From contig CAWFUR010000011.1 of the NCBI GenBank assembly GCA_963819115.1, positions 186,001-250,000 on the forward strand: a DNA stretch of 64,000 nucleotides. The letters run 5' to 3'. Shown here piece after piece: positions 25,351 to 33,265 of the stretch. A program made the position numbers and the translations under genes. The stretch is from JACVRW01 sp963819115 (lineage in GTDB: Bacteria; Actinomycetota; Thermoleophilia; Solirubrobacterales; Thermoleophilaceae). Positions within the stretch are counted from its first letter, which is position 1; every line of letters begins with the position of its first letter. Under the pieces are notes generated by a model. It searched no databases. It saw nothing but the letters and a program-made list of their open reading frames with translations, and was not told where the DNA came from.

Positions 25351-28080
25351 GTGAGCGGCAACGCCTTCGGCCGGATCGTGCGTCTCGTCGCGCGCCGGCC
25401 GCTTCCCGTGCTGGCGGTGACCCTGGCTCTCGCCCTCGGCGGCGGAGCTCTTGCCCTGCGCCTGGAGCCGAGCTCCGCGACCGACACGCTGGTGAGCGGA
25501 TCGTCGGACACGTTCCGGGCCACTGAGCGCTTCAAGCAGGACTTCGGCGACGACGCCGTGGTGGTGCTGGTCAAGGGCAAGCTCACCAACACCGTTCTCA
25601 CCAACGACCTCCTGCGCCTGATCGGGCTGGAGGGCTGCCTCTCCGGCAACGTGCCCAAGGCGCAGCTCGACAAGGCGATAGCCCAGAACCGCAAGGACCG
25701 TGAGCGCGGCCTTCCGCCGGTGTGCGGGGACCTGGCCAAGCTCCGGCCGGCGAAGGCCGTGTACGGGCCGGGAACCTTCATCAACACCGCCGTGAGCACC
25801 ATCGGCGATCAGATCTCCAAGCAGCTCGGCTCGCTCGAGGTCAGGTCGCGGCGTGCCGACCGGGCGGCGCGAAAGCTCTCGGCCGCCCGCGGCGACCCCC
25901 CGGCCGAGCAGGAGCGCCTGGCCCGTGGTGCGCGGGAGGCCGTGGCCGCCCAGTTCCAGGTGGACGCCGCCCGACTGGCCCTGCGCTACGGCATCAGCCG
26001 GCCTCCCAGCCTCGCCGACACGGGGTTCGTGTCGTCAGTGGTGTTCGACAACACCAAGCCCGGCGTGCCCAAGTCCAGGGTGGGGTACCTGTTCCCGAGC
26101 CCCAACGCGGCTCTGATCCAGGTGCGGATGCGGCCCGGGCTGAGCCAGGCCGACACCACGCGCGCCATCGCCCTCATCCGGCAGGCCACGAAGGCGCGCG
26201 TCTTCGAGCCTCGCCACGGCGCCCACTACGTGGTCAGCGGTGTGCCGGTGGTGGCGGGCGCGCTCTCTGATGCGGTGCAGAGCGCGATCTTCGTTCTGCT
26301 CGCCGCGGCGCTGCTGGTCATGGCGGCCACCCTCGCGCTTGTGTTCCGCACCCGGCTGCGACTGCTTCCCCTGGCCCTGGCTCTGGTGGCGGCGGCGGTG
26401 ACCTTCGGCGCCCTGTCGCTCGCGGGCGGCAGTCTCACCATGGCCTCCATCGCCGTGCTGCCGGTTCTCATCGGCCTGGCGGTGGACTACGCGATCCAGT
26501 TCCAGGCCCGCTTCGACGAGCGCCGGGCCCGGCGGCGCGGGGGCGACTACGACCGCGAGAGCCTGGTGGAGGACGCGGCCGCCGCCGCCGCGGCCGGCGG
26601 CCCCACGATCGTGACCGCGGGGGCCGCGACGGCGGTCGGCTTCCTCGTGCTCCTGCTCTCCCCGGTGCCGATGGTCCGTGGTTTCGGACTGCTGCTGGTG
26701 CTCGGCATCTTCGTTGCGCTGGCCTGCGCCCTGTTTGCCGGCTTCGCGTGCCTGGTGCGCTTCGCTCCCCGGGGCGTGGAACCGCGCCGCATGCCGTTCG
26801 CGGGGATGCGCCGCCGGATCGCGGGCGCCGCGGCGCACCCGAGGTTCGAGGCCGCCAGGGAGCGGATGGCCGACCGGGCCTGGCGGGCCCTGGGCTTCTC
26901 CCTCTCGCGCCCTCGGCGCGTGCTCGCCGTGGCGCTCGCCGTGGCGGTGGTGGGCCTGGCGCTCGACACTCAGAGCGAGGTGGTGTCCGACGTCACGCAG
27001 CTCGTGCCTCAGAACCTGCAGGCCCTGCGCGACGTGAACCAGCTGCAGGACGCCACCGGCGTGTCGGGAGAGATCGATGTGACGGTCCGGGCCGACGACA
27101 TAACCCGGCCCGAGGTGCTGAGGTGGATGACCCGCTTCCAGGCCGCCGTGCTGCGCGACGGCGGGTACAGGCCGGGCCGCCGCTGTTCCCAGGGCGATGG
27201 CGCGCCGGAGCTGTGCCCCGCGCTCTCGCTGCCGGACCTGTTCGCCTCGGGCACCGGGAGCCAGAAGCAGGTGCGCAGGCTCCTCAACACGGTTCCCCCG
27301 TACTTCTCCCAGGGCGTGATCACGCCCGATCGCAAGACGGCGAACCTGGCGTTCGGGATCCGCCTGATGCCACTCGACCGCCAGAAGGACGTGGTGGACG
27401 ACATCAAGCGCCGCCTGGACCCGCCGGCGGGTGTCCAGGCGTCCGTGGTGGGCCTGCCGGTGCTGGTGGCCGAGGCCAACGGCGCGCTCTCCTCGCCGCT
27501 GCGCCGGGCGCTCACCCTGCTGGCCGCCCTGGCCGGAGTCTTCCTTGTGCTGCTGGCCGTCCGGCGCTCCGTGAGGGAAGCCGCTGTACCGCTGATCCCG
27601 ATAGCGCTGGCCACCGGATGGTCCGGCGGCGTCCTCTTCATCCTCGGGCTGCTGCCCGGGCCGCTCGAGGTGGACCTCAACCCGATGTCGGTGACGCTCG
27701 GGGCGCTCGTGATCGCGATCTCCACGGAGTTCAGCGTCCTGCTCTCGTCGCGCTACCGCCAGGAGCGCGACGGCGGAGCGGGCCCCGCGCGGGCGATCGA
27801 GATGGCCTATGCCTCGACCGGCGCCGCCGTGCTGGCCTCCGGCGCCACGGCCATCGCGGGCTTCGCCGCGCTGGCGGCCTCGGACATCCGGATGCTTCGC
27901 GACTTCGGCATCGTCACGGTGGTGGATCTCACCGTGTCCCTCGTCGGCGTGATGCTCGTGCTCCCCGCGGCCCTGATCTGGGCCGAGCAGCACGGCCCCT
28001 TCAGCATCCGCGACCTGGACCCCCGGCCATGGCTCCGGCAGCTGCGCGCCCAGCGCGGCGCTCAGGCGGACGCACCGTGA
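25351..28080 (+). CDS. MMPL/RND-family transporter
   Basis: A 909-aa RND-superfamily membrane protein of the MMPL type, usually moving lipids or hydrophobic molecules with proton motive force. It shows the duplicated plan: one helix, large outer loop, five helices (about 305-480), then the same again (second loop about 550-700, helices about 710-890). The second helix set has the MMPL pattern LNPMSVTLGALVIAISTEFS. Each outer loop carries a cysteine pair (EGCLSG/PVCGDL and RRCSQG/ELCPAL). It lies 21 nt after the sixth MCE gene, so lipid handling together with the Mce system is likely. Confidence 0.9.
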   Translation: MSGNAFGRIVRLVARRPLPVLAVTLALALGGGALALRLEPSSATDTLVSGSSDTFRATERFKQDFGDDAVVVLVKGKLTNTVLTNDLLRLIGLEGCLSGNVPKAQLDKAIAQNRKDRERGLPPVCGDLAKLRPAKAVYGPGTFINTAVSTIGDQISKQLGSLEVRSRRADRAARKLSAARGDPPAEQERLARGAREAVAAQFQVDAARLALRYGISRPPSLADTGFVSSVVFDNTKPGVPKSRVGYLFPSPNAALIQVRMRPGLSQADTTRAIALIRQATKARVFEPRHGAHYVVSGVPVVAGALSDAVQSAIFVLLAAALLVMAATLALVFRTRLRLLPLALALVAAAVTFGALSLAGGSLTMASIAVLPVLIGLAVDYAIQFQARFDERRARRRGGDYDRESLVEDAAAAAAAGGPTIVTAGAATAVGFLVLLLSPVPMVRGFGLLLVLGIFVALACALFAGFACLVRFAPRGVEPRRMPFAGMRRRIAGAAAHPRFEAARERMADRAWRALGFSLSRPRRVLAVALAVAVVGLALDTQSEVVSDVTQLVPQNLQALRDVNQLQDATGVSGEIDVTVRADDITRPEVLRWMTRFQAAVLRDGGYRPGRRCSQGDGAPELCPALSLPDLFASGTGSQKQVRRLLNTVPPYFSQGVITPDRKTANLAFGIRLMPLDRQKDVVDDIKRRLDPPAGVQASVVGLPVLVAEANGALSSPLRRALTLLAALAGVFLVLLAVRRSVREAAVPLIPIALATGWSGGVLFILGLLPGPLEVDLNPMSVTLGALVIAISTEFSVLLSSRYRQERDGGAGPARAIEMAYASTGAAVLASGATAIAGFAALAASDIRMLRDFGIVTVVDLTVSLVGVMLVLPAALIWAEQHGPFSIRDLDPRPWLRQLRAQRGAQADAP

Positions 28081-28868
28081 GCGACGACCGCTTCGAGGAC
28101 CTCGGCCCCCCCAGGGAGGAGCGGAGCCCGATCGGTGATCGGGCGAGCACCGGACCCTCCTCATCCCAGGAGGATGCCCGGTCGATCGGCGACCGGCTGG
28201 CCGAGCGCGACCGGACCCACCCCGAGCCGATGAAGCGTCCCGAGATGCCCCGGGCGGGCAACAAGTACGCCTGGGCCGTGGGCATCGTGGCCGTCATGCT
28301 GCTCAGCGTGATCCTGTTCACCACCACCCTGCCCAACAAGGGCGAGGGGCTGGACGGGCCGAAGCCGGGCACCCGGATGAAGGCGTTCGCCGCTCCGTCC
28401 GTGCTGGGGGACCTGGAGGGCGACGCCAACGTCTGCCAGCGCAGGAAGGACTGCAACGACAGCGCGGGAAACACGCCGGCCTGCGACGTGCACAGCAGCG
28501 GCGTGGTGAACCTCTGCGACCTGTGGCGCCGCCCGCTCGTGCTCACCTTCATCTTCGATCGCGGTGCCGACTGCCTGCCCCAGGTGGATCGCACCGAGCG
28601 CGTCCGGCGGAAGCTGCCCGGCGTGAACTTCGCCACCGTGTTCTTCAGCCGCGACAAGAGCCGCGACGACCTGCGCAGCATCGTGCAGGGGCGCGGCTGG
28701 ACGCAGCCGGTGGCCGTGGACAAGGACGGGGCGGTGGCCAACATCTACGGAGTCGGCGGCTGCCCCACCACCGTTTTCGCGCGGGCCGGGGGACGCGTGT
28801 CGAGCACGGCGATCGGCAACATCACCGAGGCCGAGATCGCGCGCCGGGCGAAGAGCCTGTCGGGCTGA
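28077..28868 (+). CDS. membrane-anchored thioredoxin-fold protein (TlpA/AhpC-like)
   Basis: A 263-aa protein with a ~60-residue charged cytoplasmic N-terminus, one membrane helix (about 64-83) and an extracytoplasmic thioredoxin fold (PVAVDKDGAVANIYGVGGCPTTVF is the cis-Pro side; quoted in part). The usual CxxC site is reduced to a single Cys (DRGADCLPQ). Six cysteines in total suggest redox work, perhaps disulfide formation in the Cys-paired MCE and MMPL proteins encoded upstream (inference). Residues ~14-26 are encoded by a dispersed palindromic repeat. GTG start overlaps the MMPL stop. Confidence 0.75.
   Translation: MSDDRFEDLGPPREERSPIGDRASTGPSSSQEDARSIGDRLAERDRTHPEPMKRPEMPRAGNKYAWAVGIVAVMLLSVILFTTTLPNKGEGLDGPKPGTRMKAFAAPSVLGDLEGDANVCQRRKDCNDSAGNTPACDVHSSGVVNLCDLWRRPLVLTFIFDRGADCLPQVDRTERVRRKLPGVNFATVFFSRDKSRDDLRSIVQGRGWTQPVAVDKDGAVANIYGVGGCPTTVFARAGGRVSSTAIGNITEAEIARRAKSLSG
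28116..28155 (-). repeat. dispersed palindromic repeat (REP-like), copy 2, inside a CDS
   Basis: Inverted copy of the 40-bp unit at 9941-9980; the GCCCGATC-ACC-GATCGGGC core is intact. It sits in frame within the thioredoxin-fold gene and encodes about 13 residues (EERSPIGDRASTG) of the disordered cytoplasmic tail. Confidence 0.75.
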
Positions 28869-29503
28869 TGGACCTCCAGCTCTCCGACGGGTGGGTGGAG
28901 CCGGAGCTGGCCGAGGAGCTGCCCGGCATCGGGCTCGTGTGGACACCGGTGGACGCCCGCCCGGGCAAGTCGCCGCCGGACGTGCGCCGGCGCCTGAACG
29001 CGTTGGCCGACCGCTACACCGGCGGCAAGGTGGTGCACATGCGCCAGGACGCGGTGCCCTGGGCGTACCGGGTCTTCGCCCGCCAGGTCGGCGTGGACCC
29101 GGACACCGACCGCACGCCGGTGGAGCGCATCGCCCTCGACCGGCTGAAGCGCGGGGGGCTCCCCAGCGAGGGGCTGCTGGACGACGCCCTGACCATCGCG
29201 GTGGCCGAGACCGGCGTGCCCGTTATCGCGCTCGACCGGGACCGGGTGGAGGGCGATCCCGGCCTGCGCCTCTCGCGCCCGGGGGAGAGGCTGGGGGCCG
29301 ACCGGCCGCTGTCGGCGCGCCAGATTGTGATGGCCGACGAGAGCCGGCCAGTGGCCATCGTGCTCGGGGAGGTCTCGCCGGACGCGGGCGTGACGCCGAA
29401 GGCCGAGCGGATGCTCCTCTGCGCGCTCCAGGTGAGCGGCGTCCCGCGCATCGGCGTGGAGGAGGCCCTGTGGATCGCGGCCGAGATCCTGCTGTACAGT
29501 TGA
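28868..29503 (+). CDS. B3/4-domain protein
   Basis: A 211-aa cytoplasmic protein with the B3/B4 domain otherwise found in the beta chain of phenylalanyl-tRNA synthetase, where it recognises tRNA or checks misacylated products. The pattern (PWAYRVFARQVGVDPD, then ALDRLKRGGLPS) is typical of free-standing B3/4 proteins, possibly trans-editing factors, but their role is not settled. The ATG overlaps the previous stop by 1 nt, so it is the last gene of the mce transcription unit by position rather than by obvious function. Confidence 0.78.
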   Translation: MDLQLSDGWVEPELAEELPGIGLVWTPVDARPGKSPPDVRRRLNALADRYTGGKVVHMRQDAVPWAYRVFARQVGVDPDTDRTPVERIALDRLKRGGLPSEGLLDDALTIAVAETGVPVIALDRDRVEGDPGLRLSRPGERLGADRPLSARQIVMADESRPVAIVLGEVSPDAGVTPKAERMLLCALQVSGVPRIGVEEALWIAAEILLYS

Positions 29504-29528
29504 CCGACCCGTACCTGGGGGGAGGTCC

Positions 29529-30050
29529 GTGCCCGAGCTGGTCGACACCAGAGCACTAGCACAAGCCCAAGCAGCCGGCTGGCCGGCTGCGCCGGGAGGC
29601 CGGTCACCGCTCGTCCCGCGCACGCTTCCGGACGAGCGCGCAGCGCGCCGTTCGCTGCTCGCCCAGGTCAGCCACCTCGAGACCGAGCTGGCCTCGCTCT
29701 TCTGCTCCACCTGGCCCCGCAAGGGCTTCGCGTGGGACGTGCCCGGCCGTGGTGGGCCGCGGCTCCTGTCGCTGGCTGAGCTCGAGGAGCTCCGCGACGA
29801 TCTGGCCGCGCGCGTCCAGCACGGCCGCCGCGCTCTCTCCGACCGCACCTACGCGGAGGAGGGGAACAGGCAGCTGATCGAGGAGATGCTCCTCGACCCC
29901 GCGGCTCACAGGTGGACGCGCGTGTCGAACGAGGACATCGGCGAGCCCGGCTGCAAGCACTGGCACGTGCGGCCGCGCATGGGCATCATCGGAATGCTCC
30001 GCGGGTGGTGGCACGTGGTCATCTCCTCGGGCTGCCCGTTAGCCGGCTGA
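29529..30050 (+). CDS. hypothetical 173-aa protein
   Basis: Soluble, helical N-terminal two thirds (ARRSLLAQVSHLETELASLF), then a basic C-terminal part with a compact Cys/His/Trp-rich motif (GEPGCKHWHVRPRMG, then GWWHVVISSGCPLAG) that could bind metal. The GTG start at 29529 is preceded by an unusually G-rich ribosome-binding site (GGGGGGAGG, 3-4 nt away). No family recognised. It is followed 6 nt later by a small membrane protein gene, so the two may be coexpressed. Confidence 0.65.
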   Translation: MPELVDTRALAQAQAAGWPAAPGGRSPLVPRTLPDERAARRSLLAQVSHLETELASLFCSTWPRKGFAWDVPGRGGPRLLSLAELEELRDDLAARVQHGRRALSDRTYAEEGNRQLIEEMLLDPAAHRWTRVSNEDIGEPGCKHWHVRPRMGIIGMLRGWWHVVISSGCPLAG

Positions 30051-30056
30051 CATCCG

Positions 30057-30548
30057 ATGGGACGGCGTAGCCGAAAGCGCGGGGACACCACGCGCGCCGA
30101 GAGGGACGCCGCCCGGCAGCGCCGAGCTGAGGCGCCCACGGCCGATGGCCGGCCGCGCACCCGGCGCACGTCCACCAGCGACCGCCCTGAGGCTCCCTGG
30201 GGGAACTTCCCGCTGAGCGAGCTCCTCGTGCTCATCGGGATCGTGCTGATCCTCTGGGGGCTCGTCAACGGCGGACGGGGCGGCGGCGAGCGGATCGGAG
30301 CCGGACTGGTGATCGCCTCGCTCGGCGGAGGCGAACTGGCCCTGCGCGAGCACATCGCCGGGTACCGGTCGCACTCCACGCTGCTGGCCGGAGTGGTCAC
30401 CTTCGTGACCGTCACGGCGGTGGCGTTCGGCCTCGGGCCGGTGAAGCTCGGCGTCCTGTTCGGGATCGGGGTCGTGGTGTTCGGCGGGACCTTCTACGCG
30501 ATGCGCGAGCTGTTCCGGCGGCGCTCGGGCGGGCTCGGCTTCCGCTGA
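30057..30548 (+). CDS. small four-helix membrane protein (163 aa)
   Basis: The first ~48 residues are very basic and probably disordered (GRRSRKRGDTTRAERDAARQ). Four hydrophobic segments follow (about 54-70, 76-92, 103-122, 126-145), and the C-terminus is Arg-rich. The layout suggests an inner-membrane protein with both ends in the cytoplasm. No family or function recognised. Confidence 0.6.
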   Translation: MGRRSRKRGDTTRAERDAARQRRAEAPTADGRPRTRRTSTSDRPEAPWGNFPLSELLVLIGIVLILWGLVNGGRGGGERIGAGLVIASLGGGELALREHIAGYRSHSTLLAGVVTFVTVTAVAFGLGPVKLGVLFGIGVVVFGGTFYAMRELFRRRSGGLGFR

Positions 30549-30567
30549 GCGATCAGGTCCCGTCGGC

Positions 30568-30573
30568 TAAGGT
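30568..30573 (+). promoter_or_regulatory. -10 box (TAAGGT) of the VOC gene
   Basis: TAAGGT ends 10 nt before the ATG at 30584, the same spacing as at 60963 and 61227. This favours ATG 30584 over the in-frame GTG at 30572, which would overlap the box. Confidence 0.45.
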
Positions 30574-30583
30574 GCCCGCGCCG

Positions 30584-31048
30584 ATGGAGGGAACACGCCT
30601 GCGCATCCGGGGGCTGCACCACATCACGCTCATCTGCGCGGACGTGCAGCGCTCGCTGGAGTTCTACCGCGGCGTGCTCGGCATGCGCCTGGTGAAGCAG
30701 ACCGTGAACACCGACGACAGCAGTGCCCGGCACCTCTTCTTCGGCGACGAGGCGGGGCGCCCGGGCACGATGGTCACCTGCCTCGAGTACCCGGACCTTC
30801 ACGAGGGGTCGGTGGGACGAGGGTCGACGCACCACTTCGCCCTGTCGGTGGGCACCGACGAGGAGCTGGGCGCCTGGGCGGAGTACCTCCGTGGCCGTGG
30901 CATCGCCTGCACGGAGGTGATGGACCGCATCTACTTCAAGTCGCTCTACGTTCGCGACCCGGACGGTCACATCGTGGAACTGGCCACGGAGGGACCCGGC
31001 CTCACCGTGGACGAGTCCCTGGAAGAGCTCGGCCGCCGGCCCGTCTAG
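30584..31048 (+). CDS. VOC-family metalloenzyme (glyoxalase/dioxygenase fold)
   Basis: A 154-aa vicinal-oxygen-chelate protein with two beta-alpha-beta-beta-beta modules. Likely metal ligands: His in GLHHITL (module 1), His in STHHFALSV and Glu in DGHIVELAT (module 2), the set used by extradiol dioxygenases and glyoxalases. The opening (HHITLICADVQRSLEFYRGV) is like ring-cleaving dioxygenase relatives, but the substrate cannot be read from sequence. It converges on the integration host factor gene, with a strong hairpin between. Confidence 0.85.
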   Translation: MEGTRLRIRGLHHITLICADVQRSLEFYRGVLGMRLVKQTVNTDDSSARHLFFGDEAGRPGTMVTCLEYPDLHEGSVGRGSTHHFALSVGTDEELGAWAEYLRGRGIACTEVMDRIYFKSLYVRDPDGHIVELATEGPGLTVDESLEELGRRPV

Positions 31049-31066
31049 GGCGGCGGCGGGAAGGAC

Positions 31067-31093
31067 GGCGGCCAGGGGTGGGCCCCGGCCGCC
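31067..31093. terminator. bidirectional hairpin between the VOC and IHF genes
   Basis: GGCGGCC, bulged A, GGGG, loop TGGG, CCCC, GGCCGCC: an 11-bp stem in the 61-bp gap between two convergent stop codons. Confidence 0.65.
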
Positions 31094-31109
31094 GCCACCC
31101 GCTCCCGGT

Positions 31110-31499
31110 TCAGGCAGCCGTCAGTACGCGTGTGTCCATCTCCGCCGGGGTGGGGCTGTCGTCGTCCCCGGCAGGTGCATTCTTCTCCGTGAGCACCGAC
31201 GCCAGCGCGATCCGCTGGCGGTCGGTGAGGGTGCCGACCTGCTTGTTCTCGGGCACCCCCAGCGAGGTGAGCAGACGCCGGCAGCGCGTGCGTCCCCACC
31301 GCTTCTGGCTCATCAGCAGATCGCTGATCGACATGCTGTGAGCCTGCCATGGGCAGTTCATCACCACGTCGGCGGCCGTCAGCTCCCCGGCGGCCACCCG
31401 CCTCTTCATCTGTGCGCGTGCCAAGCGCACCCGATTTGCGTATTCGAGCGCTTTCAGATGCTGATCCTGACCTGCGTCGAGCACGGCAGACTTGCCCAT
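31110..31499 (-). CDS. mihF: actinobacterial integration host factor (mIHF-like)
   Basis: A 129-aa nucleoid protein. The C-terminal ~90 residues follow the actinobacterial IHF plan: a helix rich in Arg (YANRVRLARAQMKRRVAAGE), then the helix-two-turn-helix that binds DNA without sequence specificity (LLMSQKRWGRTRCRRLLTSL, then GV). The family bends DNA, condenses the chromosome and helps phage integration. The start is fixed by GGGGAGGT a few nt before the ATG at 31499. It is not related in sequence to E. coli IhfA/IhfB. The long gap upstream may hold its leader. Confidence 0.8.
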   Translation of the reverse strand: MGKSAVLDAGQDQHLKALEYANRVRLARAQMKRRVAAGELTAADVVMNCPWQAHSMSISDLLMSQKRWGRTRCRRLLTSLGVPENKQVGTLTDRQRIALASVLTEKNAPAGDDDSPTPAEMDTRVLTAA

Positions 31500-31711
31500 C
31501 AGACCTCCCCGCACTAAGTGCGTTCTCAAAACGAAAGCAGTTCCCCGGGGCCTCGAATCTGGCGAGGGGATCCACAACGGAGGGGGCCCGTGCCGTTCGA
31601 TCGGGGATTCAACCCGACGACGGCGCCGCACCCGTTGCGCCCATCCCGGCCCGCCAAGGCCGGCGCCAAATAAACTCGGTCTCCGTCCGGGCGTCAACCG
31701 GCTTCCTGGCC

Positions 31712-31737
31712 GCCCACTCGCTAAGAGCGGGCTTTTT
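31712..31737 (+). terminator. Rho-independent terminator with U tract (no coding gene upstream)
   Basis: Stem GCCCACTC / GAGCGGGC with one A-C mismatch, loop GCTAA, then TTTTT (31733-31737). It is the only classic U-tract terminator noticed in the window. Confidence 0.6.
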
Positions 31738-31790
31738 GTTCCGGGAAGTTTTTTGAGTTTTTCGGGATCGGGTCGCGCCTTGCGCACAGG

Positions 31791-31831
31791 GAGGAGCGCA
31801 GGCCGGACGGTGGCCGGCCGAGCACCGGACC
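31791..31831 (-). repeat. dispersed palindromic repeat (REP-like), diverged copy 4
   Basis: On the minus strand it reads GGTCCGGTGCTCGGCCGGCC, then ACCGTCCGGCC and TGCGCTCCTC. The flanks match the other copies and the arms have changed in a compensating way, so the palindrome is preserved while its sequence differs. It ends 6 nt before the pyk -10 box. Confidence 0.55.
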
Positions 31832-31836
31832 ACTAG

Positions 31837-31842
31837 TAGATT
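31837..31842 (+). promoter_or_regulatory. -10 box (TAGATT) of pyk, leaderless
   Basis: TAGATT ends 8 nt before the ATG at 31851; no Shine-Dalgarno sequence is present. Confidence 0.45.
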
Positions 31843-31850
31843 GCTCGCGG

Positions 31851-33263
31851 ATGCGCTTCACCAAGATCGTTGCGACCATCGGTCCCTCCTCCCGCGAGGA
31901 GCCCGTGCTCGAGCAGATGATCAGGGCGGGAATGGACATGGCCAGGCTCAACTTCGCCCACGGCGACGCCGCCCAGCACGCCGAGACCGCGGCCCGGATC
32001 CGCGTGGCGGCCGAGCGCGCCGAACGCGAGGTGGCCATCCTCGGGGACATCCCCGGGCCCAAGCTCCGCATCGGCCCGGTGGCCGGCGGCGTGGCCGAGC
32101 TGGGCCGGGGCACGCAGGTGGTGCTCACCCCCGAGGACGTGAACGGCACCTCGGACCGGCTGCCGGTGGCCTGGGCGGGGTTCTCCGAGCTCGTGGACGA
32201 GGGCGACGTGTGTTACCTCTCGGACGGCGCCGTGCGCCTCCGCGTGTCCTCCGTGTCGGGCGCGGACGTGATCACGAGCGTGGAGGTGGGGGGGAGCGTT
32301 GCGTCCCGCCAGGGCCTCAACCTCCCCAACGTCACCGTGTCCCTCCCGGCGGTCAGCGACGAGGACATCGCCCTCGTGGACGCCGGGATCGAGATGGGGG
32401 TGGACTACTTCGCTCTCTCCTTCGTGCGCCGGCGCGAGGACCTCGAGCCGGTGCGCGAGCACCTGCGGGCGCGCGGGTCCACCACCCCGCTGATCGCCAA
32501 GATCGAGAAGCCGCAGGCGGCCGCCAACTCGGAGGAGATCGTGGACGCGGCCGACGGGATCATGGTGGCCCGCGGCGACCTCGGCATAGAGCTGCCGATC
32601 GAGGAGGTGCCGCTGGTGCAGAAGCGCCTGCTGGCCCAGGCCGGCCGGCGGGCCAAGCCCGCGATCACCGCCACCCAGATGCTGGAGTCGATGGTGCACT
32701 CCACCCGCCCCACCCGGGCCGAGGTGGCCGACGTGGCCAACGCCATCTTCGACGGCACCGACGCCGTGATGCTCTCCCAGGAAACCGCGGTCGGGCGCCA
32801 CCCGGTGCTCGCGGTGGAGATGATGGCCAGCATCGCCGAGGCCACCGAGCGAGAGCTGCCCTACGGGCGCTGGCTGGCCGAGCGCGGCCCGCAGGCGAAC
32901 AACCAGTACCACGCGATCGCCTTCGGGGCCGTGGGGGGCGTCTACCAGCTGGGGCTCAAGTGCATCGTCTCCCCGACGAACACGGGCACCACCGCCCGCC
33001 TCATCTCCTCGTACCGGCCGCGTGCGCCGGTCCTGGCCCTCTCACCGAGCCTCGACGTGGTGCGGCGCTGCCGCCTCCTGTGGGGCGTGTACCCGGTGCT
33101 CCATGAGGAGCCGATGGAGACCCTCGGCCTGATCGACGCCTGCGCCCGGGCCGCGGTGCACGCGGGCATGGCCAGCCCCGGCGAGATGATCGGCATCACG
33201 GCCGGCCTGCCCGCCGGCACCGCCGGCGGAACAAACCTCTTCAAAGTTCACACCGTCGAGTAG
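31851..33263 (+). CDS. pyk: pyruvate kinase, predicted K+-independent type
   Basis: Converts phosphoenolpyruvate and ADP to pyruvate and ATP, the last step of glycolysis. The 470 aa hold the barrel with its small inserted B domain (about 72-165), the metal/PEP site (LIAKIEKPQA, MVARGDLGIE) and the active-site helix (KPAITATQMLESM), then a C-terminal domain (about 340-470). Two positions depart from K+-dependent enzymes: RLNFAHG has Ala36 where the K+ ligand Ser sits, and GDIPGPKLR has Lys71 where K+-dependent enzymes have Glu. Lys there is the known mark of K+-independent pyruvate kinases. Confidence 0.95.
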   Translation: MRFTKIVATIGPSSREEPVLEQMIRAGMDMARLNFAHGDAAQHAETAARIRVAAERAEREVAILGDIPGPKLRIGPVAGGVAELGRGTQVVLTPEDVNGTSDRLPVAWAGFSELVDEGDVCYLSDGAVRLRVSSVSGADVITSVEVGGSVASRQGLNLPNVTVSLPAVSDEDIALVDAGIEMGVDYFALSFVRRREDLEPVREHLRARGSTTPLIAKIEKPQAAANSEEIVDAADGIMVARGDLGIELPIEEVPLVQKRLLAQAGRRAKPAITATQMLESMVHSTRPTRAEVADVANAIFDGTDAVMLSQETAVGRHPVLAVEMMASIAEATERELPYGRWLAERGPQANNQYHAIAFGAVGGVYQLGLKCIVSPTNTGTTARLISSYRPRAPVLALSPSLDVVRRCRLLWGVYPVLHEEPMETLGLIDACARAAVHAGMASPGEMIGITAGLPAGTAGGTNLFKVHTVE

Positions 33264-33265
33264 AC

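Larger units (their letters stand above)
31500..31836. other. 337-bp intergenic region between the divergent IHF and pyruvate kinase genes
   Basis: No supported gene. It holds the IHF leader (minus), a plus-strand U-tract terminator (31712-31737), a diverged dispersed repeat (31791-31831) and the pyk promoter. The plus-strand terminator has no coding gene upstream on that strand within ~660 bp, so a small RNA transcribed rightward from about 31500 is possible. A T-arm-like hairpin near 31610-31630 does not extend into a tRNA. Confidence 0.4.

Noticed and set aside
31600..31640. tRNA T-arm-like hairpin (TCGGG...CCCGA with a 7-nt loop)
   Set aside because: No acceptor stem, D-arm or anticodon arm at matching distance on either strand.
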